Below are positions 34,961 to 42,425 of a stretch of 64,000 nt of DNA, piece after piece. The position numbers and the translations under genes are program-made. Numbering within the stretch: the stretch's first letter is position 1; every line of letters begins with the position of its first letter. The notes below the pieces were generated by a model. The model saw only the letters and a program-made list of their open reading frames with translations. It made no database searches and was not told the DNA's origin. Origin of the DNA: JAVBMC01 sp031552845. Lineage in GTDB: Bacteria; Verrucomicrobiota; Kiritimatiellia; RFP12; DVOR01. Where the stretch lies: the NCBI GenBank assembly GCA_031552845.1, contig JAVBMC010000027.1:8232-72231 (forward strand), given 5' to 3'.

Positions 34961-36487
34961 ATGAAAAAATTAGTAACAGGTGTAGTATTCGCCTGCCTCG
35001 CGGCGGGTTCTTTTGCGGCAGTCAAACCCGCGCCCTTCTATCAAAACAATATGGTGTTGCAGCGCGATAAGCCGATTGTCATACTCGGCACTACCGATGC
35101 GGGCGAAAAGGTGACTGCGGAGTTTATGAATACCCGCGCTACTGCAACCGCCGACAAGGATGGACGCTTCCGCATTACCCTCCCCGCGCAGAAAGTGTCC
35201 ACCATCGGTGCTACGCTCACGCTCAAAGGACGCGAGGCACCCGTGGCGTTGACAAACATTCTGATGGGCGATGTGTGGCTCTGCTCCGGACAGTCGAACA
35301 TGGAATGGGTGCTCAAGAACTGCGGCGATCAAGGCAAAGCTGATGCAGCCGCCGCGAACTTGCCGTTGTTGCGCCAAATCAAAATCAACAACGCAACATC
35401 ACTCGACCCCCTCCCCTTTGAATCTGTCAAGTGCGGCAGCTGGGAGGTCGGCTCGCCTGAACGTGCTGGGAACTGGACAGCTGTGGGGTTCTACTTCGCC
35501 CGCTCTATTCTCAAAGAGACAGGCGTTCCCATCGGCCTCGTCAACTCCAGCTGGGGCGGCACGCCGATCCAAGCATGGATGCCGGCAGATGCATTTGCCA
35601 GTAATCCGGACTTTGTGAAGGAGCGCGAGACGATTGAGAACCGCGCGGAGATCATCAAACAAAATGCTGCCGTCGAAGCTGACTATAAAGCTCGGCAAGC
35701 CGCGACCAACACCTGGCTGCGCCCGCCGGTTTATCCGTGGGGACATCACTCACCGACCGCGCTTTACAATGCAATGATTTATGGACTTGAACAAATGCCC
35801 ATCCGCGGCTTCATCTGGTATCAGGGCGAGAACAACGCCACCGACAAGTTCTATGATGCGCGTATGGTGGCGATGGTGGCCTCGTGGCGCAAGAAATGGA
35901 ATGCACCCCTGCCCTTTTACTTTGTGCAGCTGGCCGCGCACATGGATGAAAGCGACGACCCCAATAATATCGGCTGGGAATGGGCGAAGCAGCGCGAGCG
36001 CCAAACCAAAGCCTGGAAGGCCATTCCTAACAGCGGCATGGCGTTGGCGATTGATATTGGCGAAGGAAAGGACGTCCACCCCAAGAATAAGCTGGATGTG
36101 GGCGAACGTTTAGCGCGCTGGGCACTACGCGACTGTTACGGCAAGAAGATTACGGTTTCCGGTCCGATGATGAAGTCCATCAAATACGACAAGGACACCG
36201 CCACCGTACAATTTGAGTATGCCGAGAATGGTTTAATGGTTGGCAAGAAGGACAGCCCCGCGCCGGTTGTTGAAGATAAGAACGCGCCGTTGTTGGGCTT
36301 CGCGGTCAAAGGCGAGAAGAGCGGTAAGTGGGCATGGGCACAAGCCTCAATTAAGGGCAACACCGTCCTGCTCAAGCATCCACAACAAGAGAAAGTCATC
36401 GGCGTGCGTTATGCCTACCAGAGCAATCCCAAGGTGAACTTCTACAACCGCGACGGGTTGCCGGGAGTGCCGTTTACGACTGATTAG
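34961..36487 (+). CDS. Secreted sialate O-acetylesterase-like carbohydrate esterase
   Basis: A protein of 508 residues from the ATG at 34961, which has GGAG 5 nt upstream and starts the signal peptide MKKLVTGVVFACLAAGSFAA. It has the SGNH-type fold of the SASA family: Ser112 in CSGQSNMEW, an oxyanion block around NSSWGGTPIQAWMP, RGFIWYQGENNA, and the acid-histidine region GKDVHPKNKLDVGERLA. Such enzymes remove O-acetyl groups from sialic acid or from xylan. Placement directly after a GH10 xylanase makes acetyl-xylan the likelier substrate here, which is inference. The last 14 bp overlap the end of the convergent deaminase gene. Confidence 0.87.
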   Translation: MKKLVTGVVFACLAAGSFAAVKPAPFYQNNMVLQRDKPIVILGTTDAGEKVTAEFMNTRATATADKDGRFRITLPAQKVSTIGATLTLKGREAPVALTNILMGDVWLCSGQSNMEWVLKNCGDQGKADAAAANLPLLRQIKINNATSLDPLPFESVKCGSWEVGSPERAGNWTAVGFYFARSILKETGVPIGLVNSSWGGTPIQAWMPADAFASNPDFVKERETIENRAEIIKQNAAVEADYKARQAATNTWLRPPVYPWGHHSPTALYNAMIYGLEQMPIRGFIWYQGENNATDKFYDARMVAMVASWRKKWNAPLPFYFVQLAAHMDESDDPNNIGWEWAKQRERQTKAWKAIPNSGMALAIDIGEGKDVHPKNKLDVGERLARWALRDCYGKKITVSGPMMKSIKYDKDTATVQFEYAENGLMVGKKDSPAPVVEDKNAPLLGFAVKGEKSGKWAWAQASIKGNTVLLKHPQQEKVIGVRYAYQSNPKVNFYNRDGLPGVPFTTD

Positions 36488-37727
36488 CCAAACGGCGGGC
36501 GGCGGTGCGGGCTGTTGCGAGGACTTCCTCTTCGCCCGGCACGTGCCGTCCGCGCATCAACACCCGCCCATCACAAATCACGGTATCGATGCTGCTGCTC
36601 TCTGCCGAATAAACCATATTCGACGTCAAACAATGATCGGCAACAAAGCGGCTGTTGTTCAAATCCACCAGCAGACAGTCCGCGAGCTTACCGACAGCGA
36701 TCTCTCCGGCATCAATGTCAAATGCCTGTGCGCTATCGCGTGTGGCGGTCGTCAAAATATCTCCCGCCGGGCAGGCAGTCGGATCGCCCTGTGTCACCTT
36801 GGCCAAGAGCGCGGCGAACTTCATCTCCTCGCGCATATCCAAGTTATTGTTGGATGAGGCTCCATCCGTCCCCAACGCAATGCGACACCCTGCAGTACGG
36901 ACAGCTTGCCACGGGAACACGCCCGACGCCAGCTTCATGTTGGAGCACGGCGCATGCACCAACACAGTATCGGTTGCCTTAAGCAAAGCGATGTCCTCGG
37001 CGGTCAAATGCACACAGTGCACGGCAATCGTTTTCGGCCCCAGCAAACCGCAACTCTCCAGCAGCTGCACCGGTGTCTTGCCGTGTGCCTTCAAACAATC
37101 CTCGACCTCCTGCTTCGTCTCCGCCAAATGAATATGCACCAACGCACCGGTATCTTGCGAGAGTTTGGCCGAGAACTTCAGTTTGTCCGGGGCAACGGTG
37201 TAAACCGCGTGCGGCCCCAGTCCGATCTGAATGCGTGACGAGTGCGGCACAGCGGCCAGCTTCTCAAAACTTGCGGCGGCTGAAACCGGATCACTCTGCA
37301 CGCCATCAAGAAACAGCGAGCACACGCAAGCGCGCAAGCCAAATTCCTCGGCAGCCTCTACAGCTGTCTCAGGATACCAATACATGTCGTTGAAAAAGAC
37401 TGAGCCACTCTTAATCATCTCAACCATTGCCAAACGATTGCCCGCACGCACATCCTCCGCAGTCATCCGCCCTTCGGCCGGCCAGATATGGTTGTTCAGC
37501 CAGTCGAACAAGGCAAGGTCATCCGCAATACCGCGCAGAAGCGTCATTGCCGCATGCGTGTGCGCATTGTAGAATGGCGGCATGATGGCCATGCCTTTTC
37601 CATCGATTGTTTCATCGGCTTGCCAAGCTTGTGTTCCGCTCGGTTCAATCTTTACGAAGCGGTTCCCTTCAATCAATACATCCACAGCCTGTCGCTCGTG
37701 CAGCACATTGGTCATCCGAATGCTCAT
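36474..37727 (-). CDS. mtaD: Amidohydrolase of the SAH/5'-methylthioadenosine/5'-deoxyadenosine deaminase type
   Basis: A 417-residue member of the TrzN/MtaD/DadD branch of the amidohydrolases. Metal ligands: His56 and His58 (NAHTHAAMT), a histidine in the AVHCVHLT block and the aspartate in ALGTDGASSNNNLDM. The substrate-side blocks LRGIADDLALFDWLNNHIWPAE and VHIHLAETKQEVED are typical of adenosine-derivative deaminases. It would convert S-adenosylhomocysteine, 5'-methylthioadenosine or 5'-deoxyadenosine into the inosine form in the cytoplasm. It is the last gene of the biotin operon and overlaps the SAH-hydrolase-like gene by one base (TAATG). BioC makes SAH and the biotin synthase reaction makes 5'-deoxyadenosine, so by-product removal is a plausible job. 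Which of the three substrates it prefers cannot be read from sequence. Confidence 0.8.
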   Translation of the reverse strand: MSIRMTNVLHERQAVDVLIEGNRFVKIEPSGTQAWQADETIDGKGMAIMPPFYNAHTHAAMTLLRGIADDLALFDWLNNHIWPAEGRMTAEDVRAGNRLAMVEMIKSGSVFFNDMYWYPETAVEAAEEFGLRACVCSLFLDGVQSDPVSAAASFEKLAAVPHSSRIQIGLGPHAVYTVAPDKLKFSAKLSQDTGALVHIHLAETKQEVEDCLKAHGKTPVQLLESCGLLGPKTIAVHCVHLTAEDIALLKATDTVLVHAPCSNMKLASGVFPWQAVRTAGCRIALGTDGASSNNNLDMREEMKFAALLAKVTQGDPTACPAGDILTTATRDSAQAFDIDAGEIAVGKLADCLLVDLNNSRFVADHCLTSNMVYSAESSSIDTVICDGRVLMRGRHVPGEEEVLATARTAARRLANQS

Positions 37728-38773
37728 TACCCAAACTCCTCTAAATCATCAAGCTCGTTTGTAATCACGCCCGCCGCACGCACGGCACTCAAAATCTCTG
37801 CCTCAACTGCATCCGGTGGAACAGCGCACCCTGCCTTTTGTCCTTGCGTCAGCCAAACGGCACCTGCATTATGCAAAGCCATCACCGGGTCGATATACGG
37901 CATGCGCGTCGGGTCTTCGAGAATGAAGTTCAACGAACGGTTGTTGTTCAACACCCGCTCATTCGGAATCTCCGCGCCAAACTCATCCTCAACACCCATA
38001 TTCGCCAGCACAGCACCATGCGATAGAAACGCATCCGGTGGATACTTCCCTTCCAGCGCACCGGCAACACCAGTCACAGTAACGATACACCCCGCCTTTG
38101 CAATGGCGGCTGTCACAGCTTGCACATCATCGGCCTGAACAAAAACTACGCCGGGCAAACGCCGCGAGGGCAGTGCCTGTTCAACGACCTTCACCTGCGC
38201 GCCCTCCGCCAGCAAACCCCGCACGATTCCCTTGCCGACTTTACCAAAGCCAAACACAACCACCGGCATCGCCCGCAGACTATACCCCAGCTGCTTCATC
38301 GCACGGATAAATCCATCGCCTGTGCCCAGCGCGGTTTCAATCAGCTTGATGCGTCCTGCATCCGCGAGAAATACCGGCTTTGCACACCGCTCATAATGCT
38401 GCACGCCGGAGCGGGTCAACTCTGCAAACCCCAAACGCGGCTCAAGCCCGGCACAGGCACCGGCGCAATCCAACACGATATCAAACTCATCCCGCGCCAG
38501 TTCATCTGCACCACGGACACGAATGCCAAAATCCTGTGCTGTCTTCACCGCTTCAGGATCATACTGCACCACGCCATAGGTCACAGTCAAATCTGCCCCA
38601 CCCGCAATCAAGGCGCAATGCTTCATCAATGTATTACGGAACAACGGTGCAGCATCCAATATGCGCAGTCCCGCTAGCGGCTTCGACACAGACCACTCTT
38701 CATACTGGCGCGTCAGCGCAGGTGACTCCTGCACGGAATAGAATTGCCGAAGATAGTTCCAAAGCTCCTTCAT
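37727..38773 (-). CDS. Shortened S-adenosylhomocysteinase-like NAD-binding protein
   Basis: A protein of 348 residues, against 430-480 for true SAH hydrolases. The NAD site is clear: VVVFGFGKVGKGIVRGL (171-187) matches the GxGxxGxG loop of SahH. The region before it, RIKLIETALGTGDGFIRAMK, aligns with the SahH segment that ends in ...FDNLYGCRESLIDGIK. On that alignment the catalytic Asp becomes Glu146 and the conserved Cys becomes Thr151. The His of the later GHFDVEID block is also missing (ANMGVEDEFGAEI). It is therefore probably not a normal SahH. It could act on S-inosylhomocysteine, made by the deaminase encoded next, or be a regulator; neither is shown. It overlaps bioA by 4 nt (ATGA) and mtaD by 1 nt. 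Confidence 0.7.
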   Translation of the reverse strand: MKELWNYLRQFYSVQESPALTRQYEEWSVSKPLAGLRILDAAPLFRNTLMKHCALIAGGADLTVTYGVVQYDPEAVKTAQDFGIRVRGADELARDEFDIVLDCAGACAGLEPRLGFAELTRSGVQHYERCAKPVFLADAGRIKLIETALGTGDGFIRAMKQLGYSLRAMPVVVFGFGKVGKGIVRGLLAEGAQVKVVEQALPSRRLPGVVFVQADDVQAVTAAIAKAGCIVTVTGVAGALEGKYPPDAFLSHGAVLANMGVEDEFGAEIPNERVLNNNRSLNFILEDPTRMPYIDPVMALHNAGAVWLTQGQKAGCAVPPDAVEAEILSAVRAAGVITNELDDLEEFG

Positions 38774-40032
38774 AACACCGCCGCGACCGCTGCTGTCAGT
38801 TGAGAGAGTTCATCGGGACGGATGATATAAGGCGGCATCAAATAAATCAACTTGCCGAACGGACGGATCCATACGCCACGCTTGACGAACTCCGCTTGCA
38901 GCACTGCCATATCCACCGGCTCTTTTGTTTCCACCACACCAATCGCCCCCAGCACCCGCACATCCGCCACCGCCGGATGTGCCGCCAGGGGCAACAGCTC
39001 CTGACGCAGCTGCGCCTCAATCCGGCGGACATGGCTTTGCCAATCGGTCTCTTCCAACAGTTCAAGGCTCGCACACGCCACTGCACACGCCATCGGATTA
39101 CCCATGAAGGTCGGGCCATGCATGAACGGCAAGCCGCCGCGCGAAACGCCCTCTGCGATTGTCTGCGTCGCAACCGTTGCCGCGAATGTCATCATTCCGC
39201 CCGTCAACGCTTTACCGAGACAAATGATGTCCGGTCTCACGTCCGCATGATGCATTGCAAACATCTCGCCCGTGCGTCCGAACCCCGTGGCAATCTCATC
39301 AAAGATTAAAGGAACGCCTTGCTCCGTGCACAACTCCCGTACGCGGCGCAGATAGCTCGGATGATAAAACCACATTCCTCCTGCGCCCTGTACCACCGGT
39401 TCCAAAATCACACCGGCTAATTCGCCCCGATGCGCCAGCAGCAAGCGTTCAAACTCAGCCGAATCTTCAGCACGCCATTCGCCGTCAAACCGACAGGCCG
39501 GGCGCGGTGCAAAATAATGCTGAGGCAATGCTTCGGCAAAGCGCGAGTGCATGCCGTTCTCCGGATCGCACACCGACATCGCCATAAACGTGTCGCCATG
39601 ATATCCGCCGCGCACGGTGAGGAACTTGCCTTTGCCCGTCAACTGCACCGCCATCTTCATCGCGGCTTCAACGGCAACAGAACCGCTGTCGGAATAGAAC
39701 ACGGCGGAAAATGGTTCTGCAGGAACAGCTGTTGCGGGACGTGCATTTAATAATGCCAAAAGCTTCTCGCCCAAACGGACAGCCGGAGCGTGCGTGATGC
39801 CGCCGAACATGATATGCGACATCTGTTCGCTTTGCTCTTGCAACGCCGCCACGAGCTTCGGGTGCCGGTAACCGTGCACTGCCGCCCACCAGGAGGACAT
39901 GCCATCGATCAACACTTCGCCGCTTTTGAGCGTCACGCGTGCGCCATCGGTTGAAACCGCTTCATAACACGGCAATGGCTTGAGGATTGATGTATACGGA
40001 TGCCACAAATGCTGACGGTCAAACTCAATCAT
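38770..40032 (-). CDS. bioA: Adenosylmethionine-8-amino-7-oxononanoate aminotransferase
   Basis: A protein of 420 residues from the ATG at 40032, which overlaps the bioD stop as ATGA; a longer in-frame extension is not supported. It has the class III PLP aminotransferase fold. The PLP lysine is Lys274 in CLGKALTGG, the pyridine-binding aspartate is Asp245 in IFDEIATGFGRTG, and Tyr144 is in GGYHGDT, positions that match E. coli BioA. The substrate-site WW pair lies at 48-49. It transfers an amino group from S-adenosylmethionine to KAPA, giving DAPA, in the cytoplasm. It lies between bioD and the SAH-hydrolase-like gene in one overlapping operon. Confidence 0.95.
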   Translation of the reverse strand: MIEFDRQHLWHPYTSILKPLPCYEAVSTDGARVTLKSGEVLIDGMSSWWAAVHGYRHPKLVAALQEQSEQMSHIMFGGITHAPAVRLGEKLLALLNARPATAVPAEPFSAVFYSDSGSVAVEAAMKMAVQLTGKGKFLTVRGGYHGDTFMAMSVCDPENGMHSRFAEALPQHYFAPRPACRFDGEWRAEDSAEFERLLLAHRGELAGVILEPVVQGAGGMWFYHPSYLRRVRELCTEQGVPLIFDEIATGFGRTGEMFAMHHADVRPDIICLGKALTGGMMTFAATVATQTIAEGVSRGGLPFMHGPTFMGNPMACAVACASLELLEETDWQSHVRRIEAQLRQELLPLAAHPAVADVRVLGAIGVVETKEPVDMAVLQAEFVKRGVWIRPFGKLIYLMPPYIIRPDELSQLTAAVAAVL

Positions 40033-40670
40033 GCCGTCAGCCTCGCAAATGCCCTCAGCTGTTTTGCCAGCTCCGGCGGCAACTCGCTTTGTCCGCACGC
40101 AAACTCACCCAAGCAAGGTGCCTTTGAAAAGTCGGCAATCGTCTGCGCATTGTCGCCTTGAATCAACGCATCGCCTTCGACTATTTTGTTCATCACAAAG
40201 CCGAAGCATTCCAAGCCGCGCTGCCGAATTGCTTCGAGCGACAGCAGCGCATGATTCACGCAGCCCAGACGGTTCGGCACGACGAACAGCACAGGCCAAC
40301 CCACACGCGCCATCAAATCCAACATCGTGACGTCGGGGCGCACAATCGGTGTCTGCACGCCACCGGCTGTTTCGAGCAGCACGATATCCGCCTGCGTCTG
40401 AATTGTTTGGATTTGCAGGACGAGCTCATCCATATCAATGCGCACGCCCGCCTGCTCCGCCGCCAGATGCGGCGAACACGCCGGCACAAAGTGCAGCAAC
40501 GGCTTGCCGCCGCAATAGGTCAAATCGTTATCCATCGGATAGCCGGTTTGAATCGGCTTCACCGGCACGACATTCACGCCCTTCGCTTGCAAGAACCGCC
40601 ACAGTGCCGCCGTGACATACGTCTTGCCCGCATCAGTATCCGTCGCGGCAATGATCAATCCTCTACTCAT
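40029..40670 (-). CDS. bioD: Dethiobiotin synthetase
   Basis: A protein of 213 residues. The P-loop is AATDTDAGKTYVT with Lys16, a Lys-Pro block follows (VVPVKPIQTGYP), and VLLETAGGVQTPI stands where the usual E-G-A-G-G motif lies. The replacement of the first Gly by Thr is minor. The reaction closes the ureido ring of DAPA with CO2 and ATP, forming dethiobiotin. It overlaps bioC by 8 nt upstream and bioA by 4 nt downstream. Confidence 0.94.
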   Translation of the reverse strand: MSRGLIIAATDTDAGKTYVTAALWRFLQAKGVNVVPVKPIQTGYPMDNDLTYCGGKPLLHFVPACSPHLAAEQAGVRIDMDELVLQIQTIQTQADIVLLETAGGVQTPIVRPDVTMLDLMARVGWPVLFVVPNRLGCVNHALLSLEAIRQRGLECFGFVMNKIVEGDALIQGDNAQTIADFSKAPCLGEFACGQSELPPELAKQLRAFARLTA

Positions 40671-41373
40671 GCTCTGCTACAAAATATCCGACTTGATAGG
40701 TTAATGACGGCTGCATCGCCTTCAACAGCCGCCGCGTTTCGCCAACGCCCAAAGGACGCCGGAACGGCAGTGCGCCGATTTGCTGAAATACCTTCAGTGC
40801 CTGCATCGCATCGGCATAACGGTGCGAACATTCACGCACCTCCGACGACAGCACCTTATATCCCGCAATCTCCAGCGCTTCACGAATCGTCTCCGCCGTG
40901 CGGAAGTTCAAACCCAGCTTCGACAACCCGCACGCCGCACACGCCGCATCAAACTCCGGCAGCGACCCCGCCAGCGGCTCGGCAAACACCAGCCGCCCAT
41001 GCGGACGCAAGAACCCGGCAAGCCTGCTGAAGAGCGTCACGCTGTTGCTCACCCACTGGAACACAAACGACGAAACTGCCAGCTCATACTTCTCGATCGG
41101 CTCAAACGTCAGCAAATCTCCACGCAGCGTTTTCGCCTGCGGGAACCGCTGCTGATACGCCGCCAGCATCGCATCGGACGCATCCAATCCCGTCAGCTCA
41201 ATATGCGGCCAACGCAGCCACGCCGCCTGCGACGTCAACCCCGTCCCACATCCCAAGTCAATCAAACTCTCCGGTGCCAACGGCAAAGCCGGTAACGTGA
41301 ACAACGTCTCCGACGCCTCCGCTTGATGCACCGCCCAACGATCATAAGTGGCAACAGCCGAATCAAACTTCAT
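40663..41373 (-). CDS. bioC: Malonyl-ACP O-methyltransferase
   Basis: A protein of 236 residues from the ATG at 41373, which overlaps the TGA of the BioH-like gene. The N-terminus FDSAVATYDRWAVHQ is characteristic of BioC, and the SAM-binding motif LIDLGCGTGLTS and the acidic LTGLDASDAML follow. SSFVFQWVSN is the conserved BioC post-motif. It methylates the carboxyl of malonyl-ACP with SAM to start pimelate synthesis, releasing S-adenosylhomocysteine. Two genes at the end of the same operon look able to process such adenosyl by-products. Confidence 0.92.
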   Translation of the reverse strand: MKFDSAVATYDRWAVHQAEASETLFTLPALPLAPESLIDLGCGTGLTSQAAWLRWPHIELTGLDASDAMLAAYQQRFPQAKTLRGDLLTFEPIEKYELAVSSFVFQWVSNSVTLFSRLAGFLRPHGRLVFAEPLAGSLPEFDAACAACGLSKLGLNFRTAETIREALEIAGYKVLSSEVRECSHRYADAMQALKVFQQIGALPFRRPLGVGETRRLLKAMQPSLTYQVGYFVAEHE

Positions 41374-42014
41374 AACCAATTCCTAATCAAATCCGCCGCA
41401 GCCTCCGGCCGCATCAACGGCGCCATATGCCCGCCTTCGACAACCCGGCATTCAAACGGCAACCGCTGCGCCGACGCCAACGGAACAATCCCATCCTCGC
41501 GCCCATGCACCAATGCCACCCGGCAATCCGCCGCAGCATCACCACACAAACCCGCGCGCGCATCCGTCTCCTGCAAATACACCAGCCCCTCAGCACAATC
41601 CGCCGCGGGCTCCTCAAACCACTCCGCCTTACACACATCCGGCAGACACGCCGCCGCCGCAAAATCCCGCACCAACCCCGCCGCATCACTCCGCAAACGC
41701 CGACGCATCGCCGCACACGCCCGCGGATCAGCTCCCGGATAATCCTCTGCCGCCGCCAGCCGAGCCGTCGCACCCAATAACACCGCACGCACACCCTGCC
41801 CGCTGCTTGCCAAAAACTCCAACACCCGCAACGCCCCCAACGAATGCCCCACCCAAATGCTTCCATCACCCGCGGGCGGCAAACCCTCCGTCAACACCTC
41901 GCGCCAATCATGCACCCGATACCCCCCCGGCGGCAAACCCAACTCCACAATCAACGGCTCCCAAACCGCCGCTTTACACAGCCACCCCGAAAAGAAATGC
42001 ACAAACGCGCCCAT
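41370..42014 (-). CDS. Alpha/beta hydrolase, BioH-like pimeloyl-ACP methyl ester esterase
   Basis: A protein of 214 residues from the ATG at 42014; the longer frame would need a TTG start. It has a short alpha/beta-hydrolase fold: HFFSGWLCKAAVWEPL near the N-terminus, the nucleophile elbow GHSLGALRV, an acid in LVHGREDGIVPL and the histidine in EGGHMAPL. Its sequence differs from E. coli BioH and BioG, but its place directly before bioC makes removal of the methyl ester that BioC adds the likely role. It is the first gene of the operon. A -10 box (42027-42022) ends only 7 nt before the ATG, so its mRNA might be leaderless. Confidence 0.78.
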   Translation of the reverse strand: MGAFVHFFSGWLCKAAVWEPLIVELGLPPGGYRVHDWREVLTEGLPPAGDGSIWVGHSLGALRVLEFLASSGQGVRAVLLGATARLAAAEDYPGADPRACAAMRRRLRSDAAGLVRDFAAAACLPDVCKAEWFEEPAADCAEGLVYLQETDARAGLCGDAAADCRVALVHGREDGIVPLASAQRLPFECRVVEGGHMAPLMRPEAAADLIRNWL

Positions 42015-42021
42015 CCCGCGT

Positions 42022-42050
42022 AGTATAAACTTAAACACCTCTAAAAACAA
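42022..42050 (-). promoter_or_regulatory. Possible promoter of the biotin operon
   Basis: Minus-strand TTGTTT (42050-42045), a 17-bp spacer and TATACT (42027-42022), 7 nt before the ATG at 42014. No BirA-type operator could be recognised. Confidence 0.5.
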
Positions 42051-42128
42051 GGCAGAACGTTTCGTTTTCCAGCCCTACCTGCTGACGCACACAACACGAG
42101 TCCCCCCGCACTGCGTTGTCTTCTCACT

Positions 42129-42191
42129 CTCTCACCTCTCCGCGTGAGCTTTATCCTGCCTTGTCACCGAAAGTAAATTATTAGAGGTGCC
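42129..42191. repeat. Dispersed intergenic repeat, copy A
   Basis: About 60 bp, running from CTCTCACCTCTCCGCGTGA through CTTTATCCTGCCTTGTCACC to GAAAGTAAATTATTAGAGG. It is nearly the same as copy B at 50320-50391, which has one extra 8-nt CTCCGCGT unit. The CTCCGCGT part recalls the short-period intergenic repeats known from several environmental phyla. Confidence 0.75.
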
Positions 42192-42425
42192 CGAAGATCT
42201 TTATTTGCTACTCTTATATCGGTTTAAAGTAAATCCGCTCTAAACTAGACATGAACCAAGGTTAATAAGTTCTGCAATGTTCAGCAGGCCCTAGATACAC
42301 AACGCCGCTCTTTGCTGCTCAATCTGCCGATGAGGCGCCCGTGGAGGACATAAGCCTGCCGTCGGAATCAACCCTCGCATCCGTCAATTGATTGCGCGCT
42401 GGCTGCGGTTATTGCGAAGTCAGTC
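42192..42425. other. Intergenic stretch with no gene recognised
   Basis: This stretch is more AT-rich than its neighbours near 42195-42280. A 42-codon open frame ending at about 42390 has no start or family resemblance. No terminator was seen for the LamG-type gene that ends at 42426. Confidence 0.4.

Noticed and set aside
42022..42425. BirA operator or biotin-related riboswitch
   Set aside because: No paired TTGTAAACC-like half-sites were found, and no biotin riboswitch class is known to me.
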